Source: a bacterium
GTDB taxonomy: Bacteria > Bacteroidota > Bacteroidia > NS11-12g > UBA9320
Direction: 5' to 3'
NCBI GenBank assembly: GCA_018223105.1
Contig: JAAEYY010000001.1
Location: forward strand, 84,476 to 148,475
DNA: 64,000 nt
Shown piece by piece: positions 43,247-52,704 of this stretch (position 1 is the first letter of the stretch; every line of letters starts with the position of its first letter). The notes below the pieces were generated by a model. The model was not told the origin of the DNA and searched no databases. It saw only the letters and a list, made by a program, of their open reading frames with translations. Made by a program: the position numbers and the translations under genes.

Positions 43247-44509
43247 ATGACTCCGGTTACTATCGTTATACTCATGCTGATCTTCTCTGCCTTTTTCTCC
43301 GGCTTAGAGATTGCCTTTATCAGCGCCAACAGATTGAGAATTGAACTCAAGAGTAATCAGGGGAAGCATTGGGCTCAAATCTGCTCTGATTATTTTAAGT
43401 CGCCATCTAAATTTATAAGCACAATACTGGTTGGAAACAATGTGGCCCTTGTGATCTATGGTGTTACCATGGAGCTCATTTTCGCAGATCCGGTTGATGG
43501 TGTATTTAGTATGATTACAAATCCCGGACTCAGAATTATTCTGGCAACCATTGTATCAACCATGATCGTATTAGTTACAGCGGAGTTTTTGCCTAAGGCT
43601 TTGTTCAGGATTAACCCTGCGGGGATGTTAAAAGTGCTTATTTATCCTTTTCAGTTATTCTACTTTTTGCTCTGGCCTTTGGTTCAGTTTGTAATGTGGC
43701 TGAGTAAATATGTATTAAGTGGATTGTTTAATGCTGAATTTACTGAAAAGTCACCTGTTTTTACTAAAGTTGATCTGGACCACTTCATCTCGCAAAGTGC
43801 ACAGCATTACGAGAAAGATGATGAAAATGACGTAGATACAGATATCTTGAAGAATGCTTTGGATTTCGGTAATGTAAGAGTGAGAGATTGCCTAATTCCG
43901 AGAACGGATATTGTTGCTATTGATATTAATGAGACCATTCAGGACTTAGAGAAACTCTTTATTGAATCTCGTCATTCTAAAATTTTGGTCTACGAGGATA
44001 ATATCGACCATATCATAGGCTATGTTCATCACCTCGATTTACACAAGGGTCCAAAAAATATTAGGGCTGCGCTCTTAAGCATACTCATAACCAATGAATC
44101 TAAATCTGCGAATGAGATGCTGAATGAATTCAGTACCACTCAAAAAAGTATCGCTTTAGTTGTAGACGAATACGGTGGCACTGCGGGAATTATTACAGTT
44201 GAGGATATTATGGAGGAGATCTTCGGTGAGATTGAAGATGAGCACGATGATAATTCTGATCAGATGGAGATTGTGGTGGATGAAGGAGTATATGTGTTTT
44301 CTGCTAAGCAAGAAGTTGACCTCATTAATGAAAAATATGAGCTCAACATCCCCGAAGGGGAATATGAAACCTTAGGAGGATATGTCGTAGCAAACCTTGA
44401 AGATATCCCAAAGGAAGGTGAAACCTATGTTATTGGGCAATATGAGATTAAAATTCTCGAAGCATCGGAACAAAGAATTGAACGAATCCGATTGAGTATA
44501 CTCGAGTAA
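43247..44509 (+). CDS. CNNM/CorC-HlyC family transporter with CBS domains
   Basis: A 420-residue protein. The CNNM membrane domain has three or four helices in the first 160 residues (MTPVTIVILMLIFSAFFSGLEIAFISANRLRIE to FYFLLWPLVQFVMWLSKYVL). The CBS pair (VRVRDCLIPRTDIVAIDI and SIALVVDEYGGTAGIITVEDIMEEIFGEIEDE) and a C-terminal CorC/HlyC domain with EGEYETLGGYVV follow. Relatives affect Mg2+ or Co2+ homeostasis; GldE of gliding bacteria is a sister, but it is typically next to gldD and ssb, which are absent here. Inner membrane. Confidence 0.85.
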   Translation: MTPVTIVILMLIFSAFFSGLEIAFISANRLRIELKSNQGKHWAQICSDYFKSPSKFISTILVGNNVALVIYGVTMELIFADPVDGVFSMITNPGLRIILATIVSTMIVLVTAEFLPKALFRINPAGMLKVLIYPFQLFYFLLWPLVQFVMWLSKYVLSGLFNAEFTEKSPVFTKVDLDHFISQSAQHYEKDDENDVDTDILKNALDFGNVRVRDCLIPRTDIVAIDINETIQDLEKLFIESRHSKILVYEDNIDHIIGYVHHLDLHKGPKNIRAALLSILITNESKSANEMLNEFSTTQKSIALVVDEYGGTAGIITVEDIMEEIFGEIEDEHDDNSDQMEIVVDEGVYVFSAKQEVDLINEKYELNIPEGEYETLGGYVVANLEDIPKEGETYVIGQYEIKILEASEQRIERIRLSILE

Positions 44510-45784
44510 TCAATAGCCGTACTTATCCTTCCAAAGCAATCTCAATTTCTTTTTCATTTCTTCTTCTCGTGGATTATTTCCGGGTTCAAATAAAGTCTGA
44601 CCTTTTATCTCGTCCGGCATAAATTCCATCTCGGCAAAATTGTTCTCAGCATCATGGGCGTATTTATAATCCTTACCGTAATTTAATTGCTTCATGAGTT
44701 TGGTTGGAGCATTTCTCAAGGCCAGTGGAACAGACAAATCACCTGTGTTTCTTACCAATTGTTGAGCAGCGCCAATCGCTTTATATGCCGCATTACTTTT
44801 AGGACTACATGCCAGATAAATGGTAACCTGACTCAAATTGATTCTGCATTCAGGATATCCAATTACATTCACTGCTCGGAAACATGCATCTGCCAGAATC
44901 AAGGCATTGGGGTTCGCATTACCAATGTCTTCACTGGCTAGAATCATGAGTCGTCTCGCAATGAATTTGGGATCCTCACCTCCTTCTATGAGTCGTGCTA
45001 AATAGTAAACCGCAGCGTTGGGATCCGAACCTCTTATCGACTTTATAAAAGCGGAAATAATATCGTAATGCTGTTCCCCGCCTTTGTCGAAGAGCGCGAG
45101 TTTTCGCTGCACAGATTCTTCAATGAGTTCATCGGTGATCACAATAGGTTCACTATTTGAATTTACTGCAATTTCCATGGCGTTCAGCAATTTTCGGGCA
45201 TCTCCACCGCTGATTCTAAACAGGGAATTCCATTCCTGGATTTCAATTTGTTTTTTCTTGAGGATTTCATCCTTTTCAATAGCCTGAGTTGCTAAAGATT
45301 TTAAATCATCTGCTGAAAGCGGCTGCAAAACAAAAACCTCACATCGCGAAAGCAAAGCAGCATTTACCTCAAAACTCGGATTTTCCGTGGTGGCGCCGAT
45401 GAGCGTGATAATACCTTTCTCTACGGCTCCCAACAAAGCATCCTGTTGGGATTTATTAAAACGGTGAATTTCATCAATAAACAAGATGGCAGAACCTCCC
45501 GAACCTAGAAATTTGGAGCTTCTGGCTCGTTCAATCACTTCTCGTACATCTTTCACGCCGGCATTGATCGCACTCAATTGATGGAAAGGTCGGTTTAGGC
45601 TGGATGAAATAATAGAAGCCAAACTGGTTTTTCCTACACCGGGTGGTCCCCAAAAAATGCAGGAATAAATGTTGCCATTTTCTATGGCCTTTCGCAAAGG
45701 TTTGTTTTTGCCGATGATATGGCTTTGGCCGATGTAATCGTCCAGCGATTTAGGCCTCATTCTTTCTGCGAGTGGTGGAATCAT
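44510..45784 (-). CDS. rarA: Replication-associated recombination protein A
   Basis: A 424-residue AAA+ clamp-loader-like ATPase (RarA/MgsA). Walker A is [13 protein letters not shown], Walker [19 protein letters not shown], sensor 1 [20 protein letters not shown]. Start [20 protein letters not shown] at 45784 matches the family's usual opening; a longer start at 45811 adds nine residues. Abuts the CNNM gene end to end. It functions at stalled replication forks. Divergent from rdgB, separated by 38 bases. Confidence 0.93.
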   Translation of the reverse strand: MIPPLAERMRPKSLDDYIGQSHIIGKNKPLRKAIENGNIYSCIFWGPPGVGKTSLASIISSSLNRPFHQLSAINAGVKDVREVIERARSSKFLGSGGSAILFIDEIHRFNKSQQDALLGAVEKGIITLIGATTENPSFEVNAALLSRCEVFVLQPLSADDLKSLATQAIEKDEILKKKQIEIQEWNSLFRISGGDARKLLNAMEIAVNSNSEPIVITDELIEESVQRKLALFDKGGEQHYDIISAFIKSIRGSDPNAAVYYLARLIEGGEDPKFIARRLMILASEDIGNANPNALILADACFRAVNVIGYPECRINLSQVTIYLACSPKSNAAYKAIGAAQQLVRNTGDLSVPLALRNAPTKLMKQLNYGKDYKYAHDAENNFAEMEFMPDEIKGQTLFEPGNNPREEEMKKKLRLLWKDKYGY

Positions 45785-45822
45785 TGCTTCGTAGCCTCCA
45801 AATGTCGTCATTTGCAAGCAGT

Positions 45823-46401
45823 ATGGCAAAGTTGATTGTAGCTACTCAAAATCCGAATAAATTAGCCGAAATCAGGCAGAAGTTAGATTCCATTGAAGTG
45901 GAAGGATTAGACCCCGATTTGTTTCCCGATGAACTGTTAGAAACCGGTGAAACGCTAGAAGAAAATGCCCGACAAAAAGTGGAGCAGGTCTATGCCAAAA
46001 CGAAGGCGAATTGCTTTGCAGACGATACCGGACTTGAAGTAGAAGCGTTGAATAATGCTCCCGGAGTGTATTCTGCTAGATATGCCGGGGAAGAAAAAAG
46101 TGACTCGGCCAATATTCAGAAACTATTGGAAGAGTTAGCGGGTAAAGAGAATAGAAAAGCGCGATTTAGGACGGTAATTTCATTGTTATGGGATGGGGAG
46201 TTTTACGAGTTTGAAGGAATTTGTTCCGGAATAATTTCTGAAGAATTGAAAGGCGACCAAGGGTTTGGCTACGACCCTGTTTTTGTACCTGAGGGTTATG
46301 ATCGCTCTTTTGCAGAGATGAGCATGGAGGAAAAGGGAGCTATAAGTCATAGAGGTTTGGCGGTGGAAGCACTGATTCAATTTATAAAAAGCAAAATTTG
46401 A
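45823..46401 (+). CDS. rdgB: RdgB/HAM1 family XTP/dITP diphosphatase
   Basis: A 192-residue non-canonical purine NTP pyrophosphatase. Substrate motifs are ATQNPNKLAEIRQKL (residues about 6-20), FADDTGLEVEALNNAPGVYSARYAG, and GFGYDPVFVPEGYDRSFAEMSMEEKGAISHRGLA. It hydrolyses ITP and XTP to keep them out of nucleic acid. The ATG at 45823 gives the standard MAKLIVATQNPNK start; longer starts are in the rarA overlap region. Confidence 0.95.
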   Translation: MAKLIVATQNPNKLAEIRQKLDSIEVEGLDPDLFPDELLETGETLEENARQKVEQVYAKTKANCFADDTGLEVEALNNAPGVYSARYAGEEKSDSANIQKLLEELAGKENRKARFRTVISLLWDGEFYEFEGICSGIISEELKGDQGFGYDPVFVPEGYDRSFAEMSMEEKGAISHRGLAVEALIQFIKSKI

Positions 46402-46436
46402 TTTACCATTTTATCTAAATTGGTATTAATAAATAT

Positions 46437-47246
46437 ATGAAAGCAATTCAAGGGTTAATATTGGTTATTCTGCTGGCTTCTTGTGGAGGTGATCGTGCAG
46501 AATCTGTGAATGCAGCAGGGATGGAATACAAATCTTTTGCTGAGTCTGATGGGGAAGAAATGGTTATGCGCGAAGATGCTCAAACGACTGCCCCTCAACA
46601 AGGAAAGGAACAAAAACTGATTAAAACCGGTAACTTGAATTATAAAGTAGATGAAATTCAAAAAGAACAAGATCGCCTTCTTGCCATTGTGAAAGCCCAT
46701 AAAGGCTATGTGAGCAGTGAGAACACATACAGAAACGATTACAGGGTGAGTCAGAATATGCAGATTAGGATTCCGGCGACTCACTTTGACCAAGTATTGA
46801 AGGAAATTGAAGTAGGAGTGGAGTTTTTTGAAAATAAGTCGGTGAATGTTTCCGATGTTTCGGAAGAGTATTACGATTTAGAAGCTCGATTAAAAACGAA
46901 GAAAGCATTGGAGCAACGGTATATGGATCTCTTGAATTCAGCTAAATCTGTTTCTGAAATTTTGGAAGTGGAAAGAGAACTATACAAGGTGATAGAAGAA
47001 ATTGAGTCGGTAGAAGGCCGCTTTAAATATTTAAATGATCAAGTGGGCATGTCGACCCTCAACATTGGATTCTACACTACTACAGAAGACCGTGGCCGAT
47101 TTGGCTACGAAGGCATGAAAAGCTTGAGCAGAGGCTGGGAACATTTCAAATCTTTTGTGCTCTGGTTTATTGCACAATGGCCATTCTTGATTGTGATTGG
47201 GTTCTTGTGGTTCTTGGTGAGAAGAAGGTGGAAGAGGCGAGGGTGA
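46437..47246 (+). CDS. DUF4349 lipoprotein
   Basis: A 269-residue lipoprotein with lipobox LLASC at residues 12-16 (MKAIQGLILVILLASCGG). The central region is DUF4349-like: LIKTGNLNYKVDEIQKEQDRLLAIVKAHKGYVSSENTYRND, followed by a long helical hairpin (LEARLKTKKALEQRYMDLLNSAKSVSEILEVERELYKVIEEIES), then a membrane helix FVLWFIAQWPFLIVIGFLWFLV close to the basic C-terminus. DUF4349 proteins are envelope proteins; function unknown. Cotranscription with rdgB possible (35-base gap). Confidence 0.8.
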   Translation: MKAIQGLILVILLASCGGDRAESVNAAGMEYKSFAESDGEEMVMREDAQTTAPQQGKEQKLIKTGNLNYKVDEIQKEQDRLLAIVKAHKGYVSSENTYRNDYRVSQNMQIRIPATHFDQVLKEIEVGVEFFENKSVNVSDVSEEYYDLEARLKTKKALEQRYMDLLNSAKSVSEILEVERELYKVIEEIESVEGRFKYLNDQVGMSTLNIGFYTTTEDRGRFGYEGMKSLSRGWEHFKSFVLWFIAQWPFLIVIGFLWFLVRRRWKRRG

Positions 47247-47279
47247 TTAGCAGTTAGAACTTGGTATACTCAAAGCCCT

Positions 47280-47287
47280 TATCTTTG
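47280..47287 (+). promoter_or_regulatory. Candidate -7 promoter box for the T9SS type A gene
   Basis: TATCTTTG matches TAnnTTTG and ends seven bases before the ATG. A TTG at 47261-47263 is 16 bases upstream, near the usual -33 distance. Confidence 0.5.
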
Positions 47288-47294
47288 AATATCC

Positions 47295-49448
47295 ATGCTT
47301 ACATTGCCTCAACTCAATTTATTCATTCTCATCGTTTGCGCAATGTTGGCGATAAAGGTTGATGCTCAGGTGCCTGAAACAAACCCGGAAGCAAATGCTG
47401 CGAATCATTGGATATTTGGGAAGGACATACATCTAAAGTTCACACAAGATTCTGTTATTGAACTAAAGTTTAATAGAATTGACTTTTTAGAAGGAGCTAC
47501 TTCATACTATTCTGAAATTGATTCATTACTTATATATGCTTGTTTAAATAATGGAACTAAACTAGCAGTTAACGACTCCTTATATAATGTTGGCTTAAAT
47601 AGAGAAGGCACACAAGGTAATTTAATACTTAGGCAGAATGCTTCTGATAGCCTATATATCTTGGTGTCGTATATTACTGGGTATTCCGGTTATTATACCT
47701 TAAACCTTAAAACTGGGGAAATATATTCTTTTAGAAGGTTTGCGATGTTAGGAGGAGAGAAACAACAAGCGATTAACCACCAAAACAGTCGAGACATTTG
47801 GTATGCAAATCATGCAAGAGAAGGTGACAGTATATATTTTTACTTGGTTAAAAATGACGGTATAGTTTCCTGTCCAGTAAAAGCATTTACGGACCTACCT
47901 TACCAACACGGAACTTTAGGCTTTGCTACACAAGGGCAAATGAAATTTAGTTCTGATGGACAATATTTGGCAGAAGTAAGTAATAATAGTCCATTTGGTT
48001 ATGGATTGTATAATGTAGATTTAGAATATCCAGTCATTGAGAAAATCTATGTTTACTATAAAGGATTTACTTCTGATTACACAAAACGATGGCCATCTGG
48101 TTTAGAATTTAGTGCAAATGGTAAATATCTGTACATTACTGCTGGAAGAAACACGATTCAGGAAATAGACTATCCTCCAGTATTATATCAAATAAATATT
48201 GACAGTTTAGCGCATTATAAGAATTTTGATCAGTGGATTTCACTTGACACATTTTGGGGAAATGATATAGGCGACCTTCAACTTGGACCAGATCATAAGA
48301 TCTATTACTCTGCACCTGGTAAGGAATATTTAGGAGTGATAAAAAAGCCTGAGGAGTATGGCTTAGCATGTGAGTATGATTCAATTGGATTTACAATAGA
48401 TAGTGGTGGTTATTGCTGGTATGGCCTACCCACCTTTAACCAAAGCTACTTCTATACACCGGCTATAGACTTCAAATACAAGGAGTATTGTTTTAGCAAT
48501 ACGTATCAGTTTGAAGGCTTGGATACATTCGGTGCAAATGAACATTCATGGCGCATAGAGAATGTGAACTCGGGAACCGTTTCAACCCAAAATCAAAAGA
48601 ATATTGAGTTTCAGTTTGAGGCAAATGGTCTTGAAAATAAATACAAGGTAACTTATATAGCCAACAATGGGGTTATTTCAGATTCGGTATCCAAAACAAT
48701 CACGATTAGACCTAAACTAGTTCGTGATTTCTTGGGTAGAGATAGTTTTTATTGCAAAGGCGAAACAGCATTTGAGCTTACATTAAATACTCCACCGGAT
48801 TTACATTGCATCCATTGGAACGGAGAAGAACCTTATCGCAACTTATTGGGGGATACTATCATTGGTTATGAAAATTTTTATGGTCATGTGCATGAAAATC
48901 AATCTTTGATGGTCGACACCGCAGGAACCTACACCTGCAGAATCACCAACAAAACCTTTTGTCAAGCCTGGGATACGATAACTATTGAGGAAAAACCATT
49001 GCCCGATCAACCGAGTATATTGAGGTCAGGTCAGACTATCAATTCATCTATTGCAGCTGCACAGTATCACTGGTATAGAAATGGGGAACTGGTATCAAGT
49101 TCTTTTGATGATGAAATCACACCTGATACAAATGGCTATTATCAACTTCAATTGGAGTCGGAATTTGGATGCTTAAGTACGCTAAGTGACTCTTTTTTAG
49201 TCGATTTTGCGAGTATAGAAGACCCAAATAAAATTCAGTTTTCAATTTACCCAAATCCGAGTAATGGAACAGTTAATATCTCACTGGGGCAAATAGAAAA
49301 CTATGGAATCAAAGTCTATGATGCCCAAGGAAAATTGGTCCTGCAAGCGGCAAATGTCAAGCAATTTGAACTGAGTGAAGCCGGGCATTATGTTGTGGAG
49401 GTTCATACTGAGAAGGGAGTAGTAAGTAAGGCTGTTGTGATACAGTGA
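47295..49448 (+). CDS. Secreted protein with T9SS type A C-terminal sorting domain
   Basis: A 717-residue exported protein. Signal peptide: MLTLPQLNLFILIVCAMLAIKVDA. The first 400 residues hold beta-propeller-like strands (LEFSANGKYLYITAGRN, GDLQLGPDHKIYYSAPG), followed by Ig/PKD-like domains with Cys (about 400-630). The C-terminus IQFSIYPNPSNGTVNISLGQIENY ... KLVLQAANVK ... GHYVVEVHTEKGVVSKAVVIQ is the type A sorting signal. Exported by type IX secretion and released or anchored on the surface. Biological substrate unknown; adhesion or binding is inference. Confidence 0.88.
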   Translation: MLTLPQLNLFILIVCAMLAIKVDAQVPETNPEANAANHWIFGKDIHLKFTQDSVIELKFNRIDFLEGATSYYSEIDSLLIYACLNNGTKLAVNDSLYNVGLNREGTQGNLILRQNASDSLYILVSYITGYSGYYTLNLKTGEIYSFRRFAMLGGEKQQAINHQNSRDIWYANHAREGDSIYFYLVKNDGIVSCPVKAFTDLPYQHGTLGFATQGQMKFSSDGQYLAEVSNNSPFGYGLYNVDLEYPVIEKIYVYYKGFTSDYTKRWPSGLEFSANGKYLYITAGRNTIQEIDYPPVLYQINIDSLAHYKNFDQWISLDTFWGNDIGDLQLGPDHKIYYSAPGKEYLGVIKKPEEYGLACEYDSIGFTIDSGGYCWYGLPTFNQSYFYTPAIDFKYKEYCFSNTYQFEGLDTFGANEHSWRIENVNSGTVSTQNQKNIEFQFEANGLENKYKVTYIANNGVISDSVSKTITIRPKLVRDFLGRDSFYCKGETAFELTLNTPPDLHCIHWNGEEPYRNLLGDTIIGYENFYGHVHENQSLMVDTAGTYTCRITNKTFCQAWDTITIEEKPLPDQPSILRSGQTINSSIAAAQYHWYRNGELVSSSFDDEITPDTNGYYQLQLESEFGCLSTLSDSFLVDFASIEDPNKIQFSIYPNPSNGTVNISLGQIENYGIKVYDAQGKLVLQAANVKQFELSEAGHYVVEVHTEKGVVSKAVVIQ

Positions 49449-49518
49449 ATTGATGTCATTTTATTCAATTTGGGATTTCCACTTGCGAACAAGCCTACAG
49501 GCAGCTTGAAGTGTTAGG

Positions 49519-49583
49519 AACGAGGGCGAAATTTACCTTCGAGTTTTAAACGAGGGCAAAAAATCGCTATATTTGCCCTCGTT
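49519..49583 (+). promoter_or_regulatory. Operator-like repeats before the Fic gene
   Basis: AACGAGGGCAAA (49549-49560) and TTTGCCCTCGTT (49572-49583) form a perfect 12-base inverted repeat with an 11-base spacer. A near copy AACGAGGGCGAA (49519-49530) lies exactly 30 bases upstream of the first arm, in the same orientation, about three helical turns. The right arm overlaps a TATATTTG promoter box. This is a typical repressor operator layout. The Fic protein's own winged helix C-terminus could be the binder (inference). Confidence 0.6.
49568..49575 (+). promoter_or_regulatory. Candidate -7 promoter box for the Fic gene
   Basis: TATATTTG matches TAnnTTTG, 33 bases before the ATG. Its last four bases are inside the right arm of the inverted repeat, so a bound repressor would block it. 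Confidence 0.55.
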
Positions 49584-49608
49584 GCGTTTGTTTATGTAAA
49601 GCACGCCC

Positions 49609-50694
49609 ATGTTTGATCCAATATTACCATATAACGATCTTCCACCTTTACCGCCAAAAGGAGAGCTTGAAACTAAAGAGATTCTAAAAAAAGTAATTTC
49701 TGCAAGTCGGTCGCTTTCTGAATTAAAAGGTGCTATTACCAATTTACCTAATCCTCTATTGTTCATAGACACAATTAATCTAAAAGAGGCAAAAGCAAGC
49801 TCAGAAATAGAGAATATTATAACTACGCAAGACGAATTATTCAAAGCAAGTATAGCCGAGAAGAAAGTACAAAACAGCGCAACAAAAGAAGTGATCCATT
49901 ACAAGGATGCGCTTTGGCATGGGTATCAAACAATAAAAAAGAAAGGAATTTTAACCACAAATACTTTTGTAGAGTTAGTTCAAATTATCAAAGAGAACAA
50001 TGCAGGGATTCGGAAAGTACCCGGAACACAATTGAAGAATCCTGTTTCGGGCGAAGTAATATACACACCGCCGGAAGGAGAAAATATCATTAGGTCTAAG
50101 CTTCAAGAGTTAGAAGAGTTTATTCATGCTGAAGATAATTTAGATCATCTTATAAGATTAGCATTGATCCACTATCAATTTGAGGCGATTCACCCATTTT
50201 ACGACGGGAATGGGAGGACAGGTCGAATTGTGTTACTTCTTTACTTACAGCTTACGGGATTGTTAGAAATTCCGGCCCTATACCTAAGTGGTTATATCTT
50301 AGAAAATAGAGGAAAGTATTATTCCTTGTTACGTGAGGTTACAGAAAAAGACAATTGGGAACCTTGGATCTTGTATGTTTTAGATATGATCGAGGTTACA
50401 AGCACTGCGGGGCGGAAGCTAATCAACGAGATTGAAGTCCTTATGTCTGAATTGAGCAATGAAATTCAAGAAGTACTTCCTCGAGTCTATTCCAGAGACC
50501 TTATTGAGGTAATTTTTCGACTTCCATACACAAAACGATCGTCGCTAGTAGATGCCGGAATTGGTAATGCTAAAACAGCCGGGTCTTATCTTCAAGATCT
50601 TGAAGAAGCAGGGATTATGACAAGTGAGATGGTGGGTAAAGAGAAACTGTATCTCAACACAAAACTGATCGCTTTATTAAAAGAAAGAAAGTAA
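49609..50694 (+). CDS. Fic family AMPylase (class II, autoinhibited)
   Basis: A 361-residue Fic protein. The catalytic motif HPFYDGNGRTGR is at residues 195-206 (H195 catalytic, full HPFxxGNGRxxR). An N-terminal inhibitory helix motif SSEIEN (residues 64-69, Glu68, [S/T]xxxE[N/G]) classifies it as class II, autoinhibited. The C-terminal 80 residues (IFRLPYTKRSSLVDAGIGNAKTAGSYLQDLEEAGIMTS) form a winged helix. Fic enzymes transfer AMP to Ser, Thr or Tyr hydroxyls. No separate antitoxin gene is adjacent. Preceded by an operator-like inverted repeat. Target unknown. Confidence 0.92.
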   Translation: MFDPILPYNDLPPLPPKGELETKEILKKVISASRSLSELKGAITNLPNPLLFIDTINLKEAKASSEIENIITTQDELFKASIAEKKVQNSATKEVIHYKDALWHGYQTIKKKGILTTNTFVELVQIIKENNAGIRKVPGTQLKNPVSGEVIYTPPEGENIIRSKLQELEEFIHAEDNLDHLIRLALIHYQFEAIHPFYDGNGRTGRIVLLLYLQLTGLLEIPALYLSGYILENRGKYYSLLREVTEKDNWEPWILYVLDMIEVTSTAGRKLINEIEVLMSELSNEIQEVLPRVYSRDLIEVIFRLPYTKRSSLVDAGIGNAKTAGSYLQDLEEAGIMTSEMVGKEKLYLNTKLIALLKERK

Positions 50695-50863
50695 TGAAGA
50701 TAACTATACTTCAACAAGTGTAGGAATCTTATGGCTTGAATACATGCATCAAAATTTAGGGCTGGCTTTTACAAAGTGATCTCTGAGAAGATGCAGAAAC
50801 CACCAACAATTTTCCACTTCAACTTGCATTATTCCCTAAAATTATAGCACTATTGTATTTCAA

Positions 50864-51232
50864 ATGGCGAAGAAAAGTCTTCAAAATATTCTCATTATCG
50901 CAGTAATAGCACTTGTAGTGATCCTGATTGCTGTGAAGTATATGTACAATGTTCAAAGCAATAAATTCCAATGGACCGATGAAGATCGGAAACGACTGGT
51001 AGAGCAATGTATTCTGGATACTGAAGGGTATGCTATTCGCTTTCCTAAGATCACCCAAGAATACTGTGAGTGTTCTACCGATAGCATCATGGCTCACTTT
51101 AAGAAAGCAGATTATCTTCAAATAGAAAATTCCTCTTACAAAGAAAGAGCAGAGAAATTCTTGCCGGTAATAAAAGATTGCTACAATACCTATCAGAACG
51201 GCATTTTCGAACGCTCTGAAATGCCGGATTAA
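50864..51232 (+). CDS. Small single-pass membrane protein of unknown function
   Basis: A 122-residue protein with a helix LQNILIIAVIALVVILIAVKYMY at residues 6-28 and a soluble domain containing three or four Cys (EQCILDTEGYAIRF, YCECSTDSIMAHFKKADY, KDCYNTYQNGIFE). The Cys are distributed in a way that may form disulfides in the periplasm (inference). No family recognised; a short gap upstream carries no clear promoter. It ends with a stop codon overlapping that of the convergent biotin carboxylase gene. Confidence 0.65.
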   Translation: MAKKSLQNILIIAVIALVVILIAVKYMYNVQSNKFQWTDEDRKRLVEQCILDTEGYAIRFPKITQEYCECSTDSIMAHFKKADYLQIENSSYKERAEKFLPVIKDCYNTYQNGIFERSEMPD

Positions 51233-52704
51233 GACTTCTTATTTCTCGATTTCCAAGCAGAACTTGAACTTTCTGCTACCACCAATTCTTTGTTCTCAGA
51301 TAGGAGTCGGTAGGTGAATAATGCCGCAGCCGACATCAAATCTTCGTCCATTTTAGCCATGGCTTCCGGACTAAAATACTTTCCAATAAATCCGGTGTCA
51401 AAATCGCCACTAATAAAAGCTTCGTGATTCATTACAAACCTTCCGAAATCAAGGGTAGTTGGTACACCTTCAATCTTGAAATTATCGATAGCTTGTTTCA
51501 TGCGCTCAATGGCTTCGTTTCTGTCCTTTCCATGCACAATCAACTTCGCAAACATATTGTCGTAATAGATTGGTATTTCGTAACCTTCATACACGAAATC
51601 ATCTATTCTTACAAAGTCAAATGTAGGAGGGTTGTAACGCTCTAGTTTGCCAACTGCAGGTAAGAAATCTTGGGTCGGATCTTCTGCGCAGATCCTTAAC
51701 TCTATAGAGTGCCCATTGCATGGAATTTCCTCCTGGGTGAATTGAAGTTTTTCACCTCGCGCAACTAAAATTTGCTGTTCTACGAGGTCTAAATCCGTGA
51801 TTAATTCCGTTACCGGATGCTCCACTTGCAAACGGGTATTCATCTCTAAGAAGTAGAAAGAATGACTCGCATCCAATAAGAATTCAACTGTTCCGGCACC
51901 TACGTATTTACATGCACGAGCTACGTTCACCGCAGCTTCCCCCATTTGTTTTCTGAGCTCAGGAGTGAGCACAGATGAAGGCGCTTCTTCCACTAGTTTC
52001 TGATGCCTTCTTTGGACTGAACATTCTCTTTCGTGCAGATAAACGATGTTTCCGTGTTTATCTGCCAGAATTTGAATTTCGATGTGACGAGGTTTCTCTA
52101 CGAACTTTTCTATGAAGACCGAACCATCGCCAAAGGAAGATTGTGCTTCAGAAATTGAAGCCTTCATTCCCGCGGCTAATTCAGCTTCAGATTTTACTAT
52201 TCGCATTCCTTTTCCACCGCCACCGGCACTGGCTTTCACCAATACTGGATAACCAATTTCATTGGCAATTTTTTGTGCTTCTTCAGTTGATTCGATGGCA
52301 TGATTCACGCCCGGAACTAATGGAACGCCGTATTTCTCAACCGCTTGTTTTGAAGCTATTTTGCTCCCCATTAAATCAATGGCATGCGCCGATGGGCCAA
52401 TAAATTCAACTGATGCAGCCTCTGCCTTTTTTACGAAATCTGCATTTTCAGAAAGAAATCCGTAGCCCGGATGTATGCCGTCGACATTGTGTTTTTTGCA
52501 GATCTCCAGAATTTTGTCGGCCTGAAGATAAGATTGAGCAGATGCAGGCGGTCCTACACAAATAGCTTCATCTGCTAATTGAACATGAAGGGAATTCCGA
52601 TCTGCTTCAGAGTAAATAGCAACGGTTTCAATACCCATTCTTTTGCAAGTGCGAATCACTCGAACTGCGATTTCTCCTCTGTTAGCGATCAGTATTTTTT
52701 TCAT
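51229..52704 (-). CDS. Biotin carboxylase subunit of an acyl-CoA carboxylase
   Basis: A 491-residue ATP-grasp biotin carboxylase. It opens MKKILIANRGEIAVRVIRTCKRMG. ATP site GGGGKGMRIV is near residue 165, ECSVQRRHQKLVEEAPS near 230, and FLEMNTRLQVEHPVTE near 285. It carboxylates the biotin of a carrier protein. A 40-residue extension beyond the standard 449-residue AccC suggests an acetyl- or propionyl-CoA carboxylase subunit (inference). No biotin-carrier or carboxyltransferase gene is adjacent. Downstream of a small helical protein, 4-base overlap. Confidence 0.88.
   Translation of the reverse strand: MKKILIANRGEIAVRVIRTCKRMGIETVAIYSEADRNSLHVQLADEAICVGPPASAQSYLQADKILEICKKHNVDGIHPGYGFLSENADFVKKAEAASVEFIGPSAHAIDLMGSKIASKQAVEKYGVPLVPGVNHAIESTEEAQKIANEIGYPVLVKASAGGGGKGMRIVKSEAELAAGMKASISEAQSSFGDGSVFIEKFVEKPRHIEIQILADKHGNIVYLHERECSVQRRHQKLVEEAPSSVLTPELRKQMGEAAVNVARACKYVGAGTVEFLLDASHSFYFLEMNTRLQVEHPVTELITDLDLVEQQILVARGEKLQFTQEEIPCNGHSIELRICAEDPTQDFLPAVGKLERYNPPTFDFVRIDDFVYEGYEIPIYYDNMFAKLIVHGKDRNEAIERMKQAIDNFKIEGVPTTLDFGRFVMNHEAFISGDFDTGFIGKYFSPEAMAKMDEDLMSAAALFTYRLLSENKELVVAESSSSAWKSRNKKS

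Noticed and set aside
43247-44509. Naming the CNNM/CBS protein GldE
   Set aside because: The usual gldD/ssb neighbourhood is absent and the family is broad; only the general transporter call is supported.
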